Of a DNA stretch of 64,000 nucleotides, positions 16,111 through 24,384 are shown piece by piece. A model generated the notes under the pieces. The model had not been told where the DNA came from. It ran no database searches and saw only the letters and a list, made by a program, of their open reading frames with translations. Each line of letters begins with the position of its first letter. Position 1 is the stretch's first letter. Both the position numbers and the translations under genes were made by a program. This DNA comes from Allobosea sp. BK604 (GTDB lineage Bacteria > Pseudomonadota > Alphaproteobacteria > Rhizobiales > Beijerinckiaceae): contig NZ_SLZF01000014.1 in the NCBI RefSeq assembly GCF_004341515.1, positions 152,134 to 216,133 on the forward strand. Direction: 5' to 3'.

Positions 16111-17130
16111 ATGTTCGCCGCCGCTGAAAGTCTCGCCGCCATGCTTCTGATCCACGGCATCTGCCCGGAGACAGGCGACCGCCTGATCCATCGCACGCTG
16201 ACCAAGGACGAGCCGATCCCCGGCGGCTCGGCCTGGATCGACCTGCTCAATCCGACGGCGCCCGAGGACAAGAAGGTCGAGGCCCATCTCGGCATCTCGA
16301 TCCCGACGCGCGAGGAGATGCACGACCTCGAGCCGTCGGAGATCATCTATACCGAGAACGGCGCGCATTACATGACGGCGCGGGTGATCTGCCAGTCGGA
16401 TACCAACGTCCCCAAGCTCGCCGACGTCACCTTCATCCTGACCGAGGCCTCGCTCGTGACCGTGCGTTATGACGAGCCAGGGGCTTTCGGCATCTTCCTC
16501 AACCGGGTCACCAAGCCGGGCGGCTGCGGCGTCCAGCCCGAAGCGATCATGGAAGGCATCATCGAGGCGATCGTCGATCGCGCCGCCGAGGTGCTGCGCG
16601 GCGTCGGCGACCGCGTCGACAACGCCTCGCGCCGCATCTTCGCCGGCCGCTCGTCGGACGTGGAGCAAGGCGGCGCCTATCAGGCGGTGATCCAGAAGAT
16701 CGGCCAATACGAGCACATCATCTCCAATGTGCGCGAGAGCATGGTCTCGATCGAGCGCGTGCTCCTCTTCCTCTCGGCCAATTACAAGCGGCCGAAGAAG
16801 GCGACGAGCGGCTTCTCGCCGGAATGGCGCACCTCGATCCGCGACGTGCAGGCCATCGAGGAGCACGCGACCTTCCTGTCGAACAAGCTCCAGTTCATGA
16901 TGGACGCCACGCTCGGCCTGGTCAGCATCGAGCAGAACAAGATCATCAAGCTCTTCTCGGTCGTCTCGGTCGCCCTGATGCCGCCGACGCTGATCGCCTC
17001 GATCTACGGTATGAACTTCAAGGCCATGCCTGAGCTGGACTGGAGTTTCGGCTACCCGATGGCGATCGGCCTGATGGTGCTGTTCGCGGTGCTGCCTTAC
17101 ATGTTCTTCCGCTGGAAGAAGTGGTTGTAG
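16111..17130 (+). CDS. corA: CorA-type magnesium/divalent cation transporter
   Basis: A 339-residue CorA family channel. The long N-terminal cytoplasmic domain is followed by a stalk helix (about 200-275) and two C-terminal membrane helices; the signature GMN loop (YGMNF, G300-N302) sits between them and selects hydrated Mg2+. The protein ends in the basic RWKKWL typical of the inner-membrane anchor. An alternative ATG at 16141 would remove ten residues; neither start has a strong Shine-Dalgarno sequence. Members of this family may carry Mg2+, Co2+, Ni2+ or Zn2+, so the exact ion is inferred. Confidence 0.9.
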   Translation: MFAAAESLAAMLLIHGICPETGDRLIHRTLTKDEPIPGGSAWIDLLNPTAPEDKKVEAHLGISIPTREEMHDLEPSEIIYTENGAHYMTARVICQSDTNVPKLADVTFILTEASLVTVRYDEPGAFGIFLNRVTKPGGCGVQPEAIMEGIIEAIVDRAAEVLRGVGDRVDNASRRIFAGRSSDVEQGGAYQAVIQKIGQYEHIISNVRESMVSIERVLLFLSANYKRPKKATSGFSPEWRTSIRDVQAIEEHATFLSNKLQFMMDATLGLVSIEQNKIIKLFSVVSVALMPPTLIASIYGMNFKAMPELDWSFGYPMAIGLMVLFAVLPYMFFRWKKWL

Positions 17131-17276
17131 GGGAAGCAAGTATTTCCTGTTCGCCGCGCCGCCGGTTCCTGCTAAGCTCTAGTCGAGCGGGGGGACAGGC
17201 CATTCAAGCGCTGCCAATAGCTCATCCAGGCGAAGCGAAGGCGCCCGCGGGCGCCGCGACACCGCTCGCCTATCCC

Positions 17277-18158
17277 ATGGCGGTTCTGTGCTGGTTTCTC
17301 TCGGCCGGCGTCTACATCGCCGCCAAATGGGCCGCTCCCGAGATGCCCTCCTGGGCGCTCTGCTTCTGGCGCCTGTCGCTCGCCTGCCTGATCCTGCTGC
17401 CGATCGTGCATCGCCATCACGGCGCAATGCTTGCGCTGATCCGAACGCGCGCGACCGAGGTCGTGATGATCGGCGCCATCGGCCTGACCCTGTGCCAGGG
17501 CATGATCTTCACCGGCCTCAACTATACCAACGCGACGACCGCCGGCATCATCATGGCGCTGTCGCCGATCATGACGATGGTGCTCGCCCGCTTCGTGCTT
17601 GGCGAGCCTCTCGGCCCGGCCAAGGCGCTCGGAGCAGCGCTCGCCCTCATCGGCATGGTGGTGATCGTCGCGCGCGGTGACCTCTCCATGCTGCTGCGGC
17701 TCCAGTTCAATCCCGGCGAATTATGGATCGTCGGCAGTGCGCTCTGCTGGGGCCTCTACACCGTGCTGCTGCGGCGCTCGAAATTCGGCATCGAGCTGCT
17801 GCCGATGGTCGTGCTGCTGCTCGGAGCCGGTGCGCTCGCCGCCTTGCCGTTCTACCTCTGGGAAATGACCTCCGGCGCGCGCATGAGCCTGCATGCCGAC
17901 GGGCTCCTGGCGCTGGCCTATGTCGCCGGCCCCGGCGGCGCGCTGATGTATTATCTCTACAACCGCAGCGTCGAGAGCCTCGGCGCCAGCCGCGCCAGCA
18001 TGCTGCTCTACCTGCAGACCGTTTTCGTCGCCGTGCTCGCCTATCTCATCCTCGGCGAGCGCCTGCACGATTTCGACCTCGCCGGAGCGGCCTTCATCGT
18101 CGCCGGCATCGTGCTGGCGACGGTCGTCAAGCCGAAGGTGCGTGCGGAACCCGCATAG
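17277..18158 (+). CDS. EamA/DMT-family transporter
   Basis: A 293-residue membrane protein with ten predicted helices in two homologous EamA halves (each near 140 residues). Landmarks are PEMPSWALCFWRLSLACLIL in the first half, the NATTAGIIMALSPIMTMVLA helix, and SMLLYLQTVFVAVLAYLILG in the second. These proteins export amino acids or other metabolites. The start is uncertain: the ATG at 17277 gives a family-typical length but has a weak ribosome site, while a strong GGGGGGACAGG precedes an in-frame ATT at 17202. Confidence 0.85.
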   Translation: MAVLCWFLSAGVYIAAKWAAPEMPSWALCFWRLSLACLILLPIVHRHHGAMLALIRTRATEVVMIGAIGLTLCQGMIFTGLNYTNATTAGIIMALSPIMTMVLARFVLGEPLGPAKALGAALALIGMVVIVARGDLSMLLRLQFNPGELWIVGSALCWGLYTVLLRRSKFGIELLPMVVLLLGAGALAALPFYLWEMTSGARMSLHADGLLALAYVAGPGGALMYYLYNRSVESLGASRASMLLYLQTVFVAVLAYLILGERLHDFDLAGAAFIVAGIVLATVVKPKVRAEPA

Positions 18159-18285
18159 GCCTTGGCCGGTATCCGCGGTGCCTGCTTCCGACCATGGCCG
18201 CGAGCGGGCCGCCCCCAAGGGGCCACCCGTCAACGCAGCCCGCGCCGGGCCTTCCCCGGCCGGTCCGCTTGGCTCCCCTGGCGTG

Positions 18286-19716
18286 TTACTGCTGCCCCGG
18301 CAAGGGCGGGAGCCCAAATCCGCCGTCGACGCCCGGGATGTTGTTCAGGATGTCGTTGACCCTGGACGGGTCGATCTTGATCGGCGCTTCCAGGAAATAG
18401 GTCACGATCTGCGGGAAGGCGATCATCAGCGCTACCAGCATCAGCTGCAGCACGATCCAGGGGATCGAGCCCATGTAGATGTCGGAGGTCTTCACCTCCT
18501 TCGGCGCGATGCCGCGCAGATAGAACAGCGCGAAGCCGAAGGGCGGGTGCATGAAGGCCGTCTGGATGTTGGCGCAGATCAGCAGGCCGAACCAGATCAG
18601 GTCGATGCCGAGCTTGGTCGCGACCGGCGCCAGCAGCGGGATGATGATGAAGGCGATCTCGAAGAAGTCGAGGAAGAAGGCCACGAAGAACACGAAGATC
18701 ATCGTGAAGGTCAGGAAGCCGACCTGGCCGCCAGGCATGTTCGCCAGCATGCTCTCGATCCAGTGGCCGCCGCCGACGCCCTGGAAGACCAGGCTGAAGA
18801 CACGCGCGCCGATCAGGATGAAGGTCACCATGGCCGTGAGGCGCATGGTCGAGGCCATGCCCTGGTAGCACAGCTTCCAGGTCAGGGTGCGGTACATCCA
18901 GGCGAGCAGGATAGCGCCGACCGCGCCCATGGCGCCGGCTTCCGTCGGCGTGGCCAGGCCCATGAAGATGGTGCCGAGCACCAGGAAGATCAGCGCCGCA
19001 GAGGGGACGATGCCGCGGATCGCCTTCCACAGCAGCGGCCAGCCCTTCAGGGTCCGCGCCTCCGGCGGCAGCGCCGGCACATGGTCGGGACGGATGAAGC
19101 TGAGAACCAGCACCCAGCCGCAGAACAGCACGAGCTGGACGATCGAGGGGCCGATTGCGCCCATGTACATGTCGCCGACCGACTTGCCCATGACGTCGGC
19201 GAGCACGATCAGGACGAGCGAGGGCGGGATCAGCTGCGTGATCGTGCCCGACGCCGCGATCACGCCGGTGGCATGCCGCATGTCGTAATTGTAGCGCATC
19301 ATCACCGGCAGCGAGATCACGCCCATCGCGATGACCGAGGCCGCGACCGTACCGGTGATCGCGCCCAGGATCGCGCCGACGAAGATGACGGCGTAGGAGA
19401 GGCCGCCGCGGATCGGGCCGAAGAGCTGGCCGATCGAATCCAGCAGATCCTCCGCTAGCCCGCAGCGCTCGAGGATCGCGCCCATGAAGGTGAAGAACGG
19501 GATCGCGAGCAGGAGATCGTTCGAGACGATCGAATAGAGCTGGAAGGTCAGGTTGCCGAGATAGTTCGGCGCGATGACGCCCATCTCGATCGCGATGAAG
19601 CCGAAGAACAGGCCGACAGCGGCGAGCGAGAAGGCGGCGGGATAGCCGATCAGCAGGAAGACGACCAGCCCGCCGAACATCAGCGGGCTCAGGTTGTCGC
19701 GAAACGTATCCATCAT
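18286..19716 (-). CDS. TRAP transporter large permease subunit (DctM-like)
   Basis: A 476-residue protein with about twelve membrane helices, the ion-coupled channel subunit of a tripartite ATP-independent periplasmic transporter. Landmarks are IPFFTFMGAILERCG, the glycine-rich FVGAILGAITGTVAASV, the TQLIPPSLVLIVLAD helix and ATPTEAGAMGAVGA near the middle. The start ATG overlaps the stop of the small subunit by 4 bp (19713-19716), showing translational coupling. Sequence style resembles the mannitol/chloroaromatic TRAP branch, but no substrate-binding DctP gene is adjacent, so the substrate is open. Confidence 0.92.
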   Translation of the reverse strand: MMDTFRDNLSPLMFGGLVVFLLIGYPAAFSLAAVGLFFGFIAIEMGVIAPNYLGNLTFQLYSIVSNDLLLAIPFFTFMGAILERCGLAEDLLDSIGQLFGPIRGGLSYAVIFVGAILGAITGTVAASVIAMGVISLPVMMRYNYDMRHATGVIAASGTITQLIPPSLVLIVLADVMGKSVGDMYMGAIGPSIVQLVLFCGWVLVLSFIRPDHVPALPPEARTLKGWPLLWKAIRGIVPSAALIFLVLGTIFMGLATPTEAGAMGAVGAILLAWMYRTLTWKLCYQGMASTMRLTAMVTFILIGARVFSLVFQGVGGGHWIESMLANMPGGQVGFLTFTMIFVFFVAFFLDFFEIAFIIIPLLAPVATKLGIDLIWFGLLICANIQTAFMHPPFGFALFYLRGIAPKEVKTSDIYMGSIPWIVLQLMLVALMIAFPQIVTYFLEAPIKIDPSRVNDILNNIPGVDGGFGLPPLPGQQ

Positions 19717-20417
19717 TGCAGGGGCTTTTCGTAAGCGTATTCGTGTTGATGGAAGCCACGGATCGCGGCCGCGCGCTTGATGATTTCGGAAAAGCCCTGA
19801 ACGGCCACCATGGTGAACCCGAACGGCAGGAGCACGATGACGGGCCAGCGGATCAGGCCGCCGGCATTGGTCGAGCGCTCGCCGAGCGTCCAGACCTGAA
19901 CGAACCATCCCCAGGTGAAGTAGATCAGGACGATGCACATCGGCATGAGGAAGACGATGCCGCCGATGAAATCGACCCAGTGGCGGCCCTTGTCGCTATA
20001 GAGCCCATAAAGCAGGTCGACGCGGACATGCTCGTTGACCCGCAACGTGTAGGCGGCGCCGAACAGCACCATGCCGGCGAACATGTACCATTGGCCTTCC
20101 AGGAAGGCGTTGGCATAGAGGCCATAGGCCTCGATCGCCGGCATCAGCCAGGTCAGCAGCGGATGGAAGGCGGCTTGGCCCGGATCGGCCAACACGTTCC
20201 GGATCGGCGTCAGCGAATAGCGGACGATCGCATTGCCGGCACTCAGCAGGCAGCAGAGCAGCACCAGCCAGTTGGCGATGACACCGAGCACGCCGCCAAT
20301 GGCGTCGATCGGGGTCGTCAGCCACATCAGTTGGCGGCAGAAGACGTATACGACAAGCCCAAGCGCGACCATCGCGCCAAGCACACCGGTAGCCAGGGCA
20401 ATTTTGTCCAAACCCAT
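19713..20417 (-). CDS. TRAP transporter small permease subunit (DctQ-like)
   Basis: A 234-residue protein with about six hydrophobic segments, longer than the 160-180 residues usual for DctQ, as is common in the mannitol/chloroaromatic TRAP branch. Recognisable is LRVNEHVRVDLLYGLYSDKG in the central loop. It forms the membrane complex with DctM encoded next to it and overlaps that gene by 4 bp. The start ATG at 20417 is the first of the frame. Confidence 0.88.
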   Translation of the reverse strand: MGLDKIALATGVLGAMVALGLVVYVFCRQLMWLTTPIDAIGGVLGVIANWLVLLCCLLSAGNAIVRYSLTPIRNVLADPGQAAFHPLLTWLMPAIEAYGLYANAFLEGQWYMFAGMVLFGAAYTLRVNEHVRVDLLYGLYSDKGRHWVDFIGGIVFLMPMCIVLIYFTWGWFVQVWTLGERSTNAGGLIRWPVIVLLPFGFTMVAVQGFSEIIKRAAAIRGFHQHEYAYEKPLQ

Positions 20418-20701
20418 CCCCCTGGGATCACTATTGCCTGTCCCAACCGGGCAGGTCGGCGGCTCTTAGGCATTCTGGGGACAGAAGACAATTCGGGCTT
20501 TCGATCTACGACGCCCGTCGGCGAACGCTTGCCTGCCGGCGTCGCGGCGGCGCTACGTCATCCGCAAATATCCGAAACGGTCTGGAAGCTGGGATTGTCG
20601 CTGCGAGACGGCTCGAGCAAGCTCGATTTCAGGTGGCGGCACGCCAGAATTGTGCTCATGATCGGGAATCGAGCAGCCTATCGTTTCCGCGAGGTCGTGC
20701 C
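20418..20701. promoter_or_regulatory. Divergent intergenic region
   Basis: About 280 bases between the TRAP operon and the secreted protein gene, holding promoters for both directions. GCTCGAGCAAGCTCGA near 20610-20626 has local symmetry. No repeat or terminator is evident. Confidence 0.35.
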
Positions 20702-21874
20702 ATGCGCCTTGTCCTGACAACGACTGCCGTTCTTCTTGTCGCAGCCGTCCCGGCCTATGCTGATGATCGCGACGAATGTCTCGCCGGTATCGGGCGCCTG
20801 CGCAGCGCCGCCGCGCGCTCCACCCCCACCCGGCGAGGCGACCGTCAACGCACGCTCCGCCGGGCTGAACGCGAGGCCCGCGAGCGCCAGTTCCGCGACT
20901 GTGTGGACATCCTCAAGGTCGGCGCCGGCGAAGCTGAAGAGGGCCGCAGGGACGAGGGTGACGTCGACGAGGGGCCCGAAACCGAGGACATGTTCGGCTT
21001 CACGCAGGGCACCAGCATCCTGGACAAGGGCAAGTTCGAGATATCCGGGGGCGCGGAAGCTGCATTCGGCAGGCGCTTCGGCCGCTATCGGGCCGGGGCG
21101 CTGGGCAGCACCTTCGCATTCGCGCCGGTCGACGGGCTCAGCATCGAGTTCGGCGCGATCGGCACCGGCTTTTCGATCCGTGACGTCCCGGGGCTGGACA
21201 ATCGGCGCGGCAGCGGTTTCGGCGGCTTCTCGACCGAGCTGAAATGGCGAGCCGTCAAGCGCGGCGCCGGCTCGCCCGTTGGCCTGACCTTCATCGTCGA
21301 GCCCGAGCTGAGTTTTCTGGACGCCGATAGTGGCGAGCGCGGCCGGGGCATGGGTCTCGGCGCGCGCATCGCCCTCGATGCCGAGCTCGTGCCCGGGACG
21401 CTGTTCGGCGGATTGAACCTGATCTACGAACTGGAGAAATTCCGCCCGCGGGGCCATGCCCTGTTCAATGGCGAGGCCGAGCCGCTGGAGGGCGTTCCGA
21501 CCGGTCCCTGCCTGCCGGACGCCGACGAGGACAGTCTGGAGACATGTGTCGCATCGGCACGCCGCCTTGCGGCCGAGCGTACCTCACGCGTGGGAGTGTC
21601 GGGCGCGCTGGCGGTCCAGATCAACCGGAACGTCTTCGTCGGCGGCGAAATCCGCTATTTGCGGTCCTATGCCGGGCTCGGACTGAACAGTTTCGAGGGG
21701 CACGCCGTCTTCGTCGGCCCGACCCTTTACGCCAGGCTCAGCGAGAACCTGTCGATCTCCGCGGCCTTCTCGACGCAGATCGCGGGAAAATCGCAAGCCG
21801 CTCCGGGGCGGTCACTCGATCTCGACAACTTCTCCCGCCATCAGGCCAAGTTGAAGATTTCCTACGAGTTCTGA
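20702..21874 (+). CDS. Secreted, probably outer-membrane beta-barrel protein of unknown function
   Basis: A 390-residue protein with a 20-residue signal peptide ending AVPAYA before DDRDECLAG. Residues about 25-70 are basic and helical with two cysteines; about 75-95 are strongly acidic (DEGDVDEGPETEDMFG). From residue 100 alternating hydrophobic strands rich in Gly and aromatics follow, and the chain ends KLKISYEF, with a terminal phenylalanine as in many outer-membrane barrels. This suggests a barrel with a soluble N-terminal domain. No known family recognised. The ATG at 20702 has GAGG upstream. It converges on cysK with only 22 bases between. Confidence 0.65.
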   Translation: MRLVLTTTAVLLVAAVPAYADDRDECLAGIGRLRSAAARSTPTRRGDRQRTLRRAEREARERQFRDCVDILKVGAGEAEEGRRDEGDVDEGPETEDMFGFTQGTSILDKGKFEISGGAEAAFGRRFGRYRAGALGSTFAFAPVDGLSIEFGAIGTGFSIRDVPGLDNRRGSGFGGFSTELKWRAVKRGAGSPVGLTFIVEPELSFLDADSGERGRGMGLGARIALDAELVPGTLFGGLNLIYELEKFRPRGHALFNGEAEPLEGVPTGPCLPDADEDSLETCVASARRLAAERTSRVGVSGALAVQINRNVFVGGEIRYLRSYAGLGLNSFEGHAVFVGPTLYARLSENLSISAAFSTQIAGKSQAAPGRSLDLDNFSRHQAKLKISYEF

Positions 21875-21896
21875 CACGCGTTGCCGGCGCAGTCCT

Positions 21897-22943
21897 TCAC
21901 GCCATCACCCGCGTCATCACATCCTTCATCGCAGCGCCGTCGCGCACCAGCCACTCGGGAACCGGCAGGTTCTTCGAGCGCAGGAAGTCCGGGTTGAACA
22001 GCTTCGACTGATAGCGCGTGCCGTAATCGGCGAGGATGGTCACGATCGTGTGGCCAGGCCCCATCTCCTTCGCCAGCCGGATCGCGCCGGCGACATTGAT
22101 GCCCGACGAGCCGCCGAGGCAGAGGCCCTCATGCTCCAGGAGGTCGAAGCAGAGCGGAATCGCTTCTTCGTCCGGAATCTGGAAGGAGACGTCGATCGGC
22201 GCGCCCTCGATATTCCTGGTGATGCGGCCCTGGCCGATGCCCTCGGTGATCGAGGAGCCCTCCGCCTTGAGCACGCCCGTGGTGTAGAAGGAATGCAGCG
22301 CCGCGCCCATCGGATCGGCGAGCGCGATCCTGATCTTCGGGTTGAAGCCCTTCAGCGCCATCGCGACGCCGGCGAGCGTGCCGCCGGTGCCGACCGCGCA
22401 GGTGAAGCCGTCGACCTTGCCCTCGGTCTGCTGCCAGATCTCCGGGCCGGTCGTCTCGATATGGCCCTGCCGGTTGGCGGTATTGTCGAACTGGTTGGCC
22501 CAGATCGCGCCATTCGGCTCGCTCTTGGCCAGTTCCTCGGCGAGGCGGCCGGAGACCTTCACGTAGTTGTTGGGGTTGACGTAGCCGACGGCCGGCACCT
22601 CGACCAGGGTCGCGCCGGCGAGCCGCAGCATGTCCTTCTTTTCCTGGCTCTGCGTCTCCGGGATCACGATCACCGAGCGGTAGCCCAGCGCATTGCCGAC
22701 CAGCGCGATGCCGATACCGGTATTGCCGGCCGTACCCTCGACGACGACGCCGCCCGGCTTGAGCAGGCCTTTCTTCTCCGCGTCGCGGATGATGAACAGC
22801 GCGGCGCGGTCCTTGACCGACTGGCCGGGATTCATGAATTCGGCCTTGCCCAGGATGGTGCAGCCCGTCGCCTCGGAGGCGCGCTTCAGCTTGATCAGGG
22901 GCGTGTTGCCGATGGCCTCAATGACGCTGGGGCGAATGGTCAT
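21897..22943 (-). CDS. cysK: Cysteine synthase A (O-acetylserine sulfhydrylase)
   Basis: A 348-residue PLP enzyme making L-cysteine from O-acetylserine and sulfide. K44 in NPGQSVKDRA binds PLP, TAGNTG (71-76) is the substrate loop and GTGGT (185-189) holds the PLP phosphate. It is about 30 residues longer than enteric CysK because of a C-terminal extension (LFNPDFLRSKNLPVPEWLV), as in the plant-like or CysK2-like forms of alphaproteobacteria. It lies divergent from the RlmD-like gene and is not in a cysteine operon. A cystathionine beta-synthase-like role is less likely because no CBS domains are present. Confidence 0.9.
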   Translation of the reverse strand: MTIRPSVIEAIGNTPLIKLKRASEATGCTILGKAEFMNPGQSVKDRAALFIIRDAEKKGLLKPGGVVVEGTAGNTGIGIALVGNALGYRSVIVIPETQSQEKKDMLRLAGATLVEVPAVGYVNPNNYVKVSGRLAEELAKSEPNGAIWANQFDNTANRQGHIETTGPEIWQQTEGKVDGFTCAVGTGGTLAGVAMALKGFNPKIRIALADPMGAALHSFYTTGVLKAEGSSITEGIGQGRITRNIEGAPIDVSFQIPDEEAIPLCFDLLEHEGLCLGGSSGINVAGAIRLAKEMGPGHTIVTILADYGTRYQSKLFNPDFLRSKNLPVPEWLVRDGAAMKDVMTRVMA

Positions 22944-23018
22944 GTCGAAATTTCCCTGTTTCGTCCCGACCTGATAGGCGAAAGCTCGCAATAGGTCACC
23001 AGCAAGGCACGCATGCCC

Positions 23019-23065
23019 CTCGCCAAGAATACTCTCGCCAAGAATACACTGGCCAAGAATACTCT
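23019..23065 (+). repeat. In-frame 15-bp tandem repeat before the rlmD-like start
   Basis: Three copies of CTSGCCAAGAATACW (23019-23033, 23034-23048, 23049-23063) are followed by CTGGCC and the ATG at 23070. The period of 15 keeps the frame open, so a start at 23013 would add LAKNT three times. Such an array can change copy number by slippage. Confidence 0.85.
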
Positions 23066-23069
23066 GGCC

Positions 23070-24305
23070 ATGAACGAAACCCTCACCATCGCCCGGCTCG
23101 GCCAGCGCGGCGATGGCATTGCCGAGACGCCGCAGGGCCAGGTCTTCGTGCCCTATGCGCTGCCGGGCGAGACCGTGCGCGCCGTGCGCGACGGCGAGCG
23201 GGCGCAACTGGTCGAGATCATCGCGCCGTCCGAATCGCGCATCGCCGCGATCTGCCCGCTCTTCACCCGCTGCGGCGGCTGCGCGGCGCAGCATATGGCG
23301 CCGGAATTCTACCGGGATTGGAAGCGCCAGCAGGTCGTGACCGCGCTGGCGCGCGCCGGAATCGAGGCGCCTGTCGCCGAACTCGTCGATGCGCATGGCG
23401 CGGGTCGCCGCCGCGTCACCTTCCATGCCCGGCGCGAGGATGCCGGCATGATCGTCGGCTTCATGGCGGCGCGCAGCCATGATCTCATCGCCGTCGATAC
23501 CTGCCCGGTTCTGGCCCCCGGTCTCGAACGGGCGCCGGCTGTGGCGCAGATGCTGGCCAACCGGCTCGCCAGCTCCAACAAGCCGCTCGATATCCAGGTC
23601 ACCGCGTCCGAGGCCGGGCTCGATGTCGATATCCGCGGCCATGGCCCGGCCGGCGACAAGCTGCGCATCGCATTGACGCAGGTGGCCGAGCGGCTCGATC
23701 TGGCGCGGCTCGCCATGCATGGCGAGACCATCGTCGAGCGCCGCCCGCCGCTGCAGCGCATGGGCAAGGCCTATGTCGCGCCGGGGCCCGGCGGCTTCCT
23801 GCAGGCGACGGCGGAGGGCGAGGAGCGCCTCGCCGCGCTGGTCTGCGCCGCCATACCCAAGGCCAAGCGTGTCGCCGATCTTTTTGCCGGCTGCGGTCCG
23901 TTCAGCTTCCGGCTGGCCGAGCGCTGCCAGGTTCACGCCGTCGAGGGCGAGAAGGCGGCGATCCAGTCGCTGCTCAAGGCGGCTGGCGCGACCCAAGGCC
24001 TGAAGCCGATCACGGCCGAGCAGCGCGATCTGTTCCGCCGGCCTCTGCTGGAGCACGAAGTGAACGGCTTCGACGCCGTCGTGCTCGATCCGCCGCGCGC
24101 CGGCGCGGAGGCGCAGGTGAAGCGCATTGCCGCCTCGAAGCTTGCGGCGGTGGTCTATGTCTCCTGCGACGCCGGCTCCTTCGCCCGCGACGCGGCGCTT
24201 CTGATCGCTGGCGGATATGCGCTGGAAGGCGTCACGCCGGTCGATCAGTTCCGCTATTCCGCCCATATCGAGCTGGTCGGCGTCTTCAGGCGTGCCAGAC
24301 GATGA
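23070..24305 (+). CDS. rlmD: 23S rRNA (uracil-5-)-methyltransferase RlmD/RumA-type
   Basis: A 411-residue class I RNA methyltransferase. It has an N-terminal TRAM domain (1-55, GDGIAETPQGQVFVPYALPG), a [4Fe-4S] cluster set C62, C68, C71 (CPLFTRCGGC) and C145, the SAM motif ADLFAGCGPFSF (269-280), and the LDPPRAG motif (339-345). C366 (VSCDAGSF) is the nucleophile for uracil C6 and E401 near the end is the general base. The family methylates U1939 of 23S rRNA or related uridines in rRNA and tRNA; the exact site is inferred. A start at 23013 would include a tandem repeat. The stop lies inside a family B palindrome. Confidence 0.85.
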   Translation: MNETLTIARLGQRGDGIAETPQGQVFVPYALPGETVRAVRDGERAQLVEIIAPSESRIAAICPLFTRCGGCAAQHMAPEFYRDWKRQQVVTALARAGIEAPVAELVDAHGAGRRRVTFHARREDAGMIVGFMAARSHDLIAVDTCPVLAPGLERAPAVAQMLANRLASSNKPLDIQVTASEAGLDVDIRGHGPAGDKLRIALTQVAERLDLARLAMHGETIVERRPPLQRMGKAYVAPGPGGFLQATAEGEERLAALVCAAIPKAKRVADLFAGCGPFSFRLAERCQVHAVEGEKAAIQSLLKAAGATQGLKPITAEQRDLFRRPLLEHEVNGFDAVVLDPPRAGAEAQVKRIAASKLAAVVYVSCDAGSFARDAALLIAGGYALEGVTPVDQFRYSAHIELVGVFRRARR

Positions 24306-24342
24306 CCAGGAAAAGTGGGTACCGGTTTTCCGTCCGGTCATC
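24301..24342. repeat. Repeat family B palindrome
   Basis: GATGACC and GGTCATC flank GGAAAAGTGGGTACCGGTTTTCC, a near-perfect hairpin. It starts within the last codons of the rlmD-like gene (stop TGA 24303-24305). Confidence 0.8.
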
Positions 24343-24384
24343 GACGAGCAAGACCACCAGGAAGAATTGACTGCCGGAGGCATT

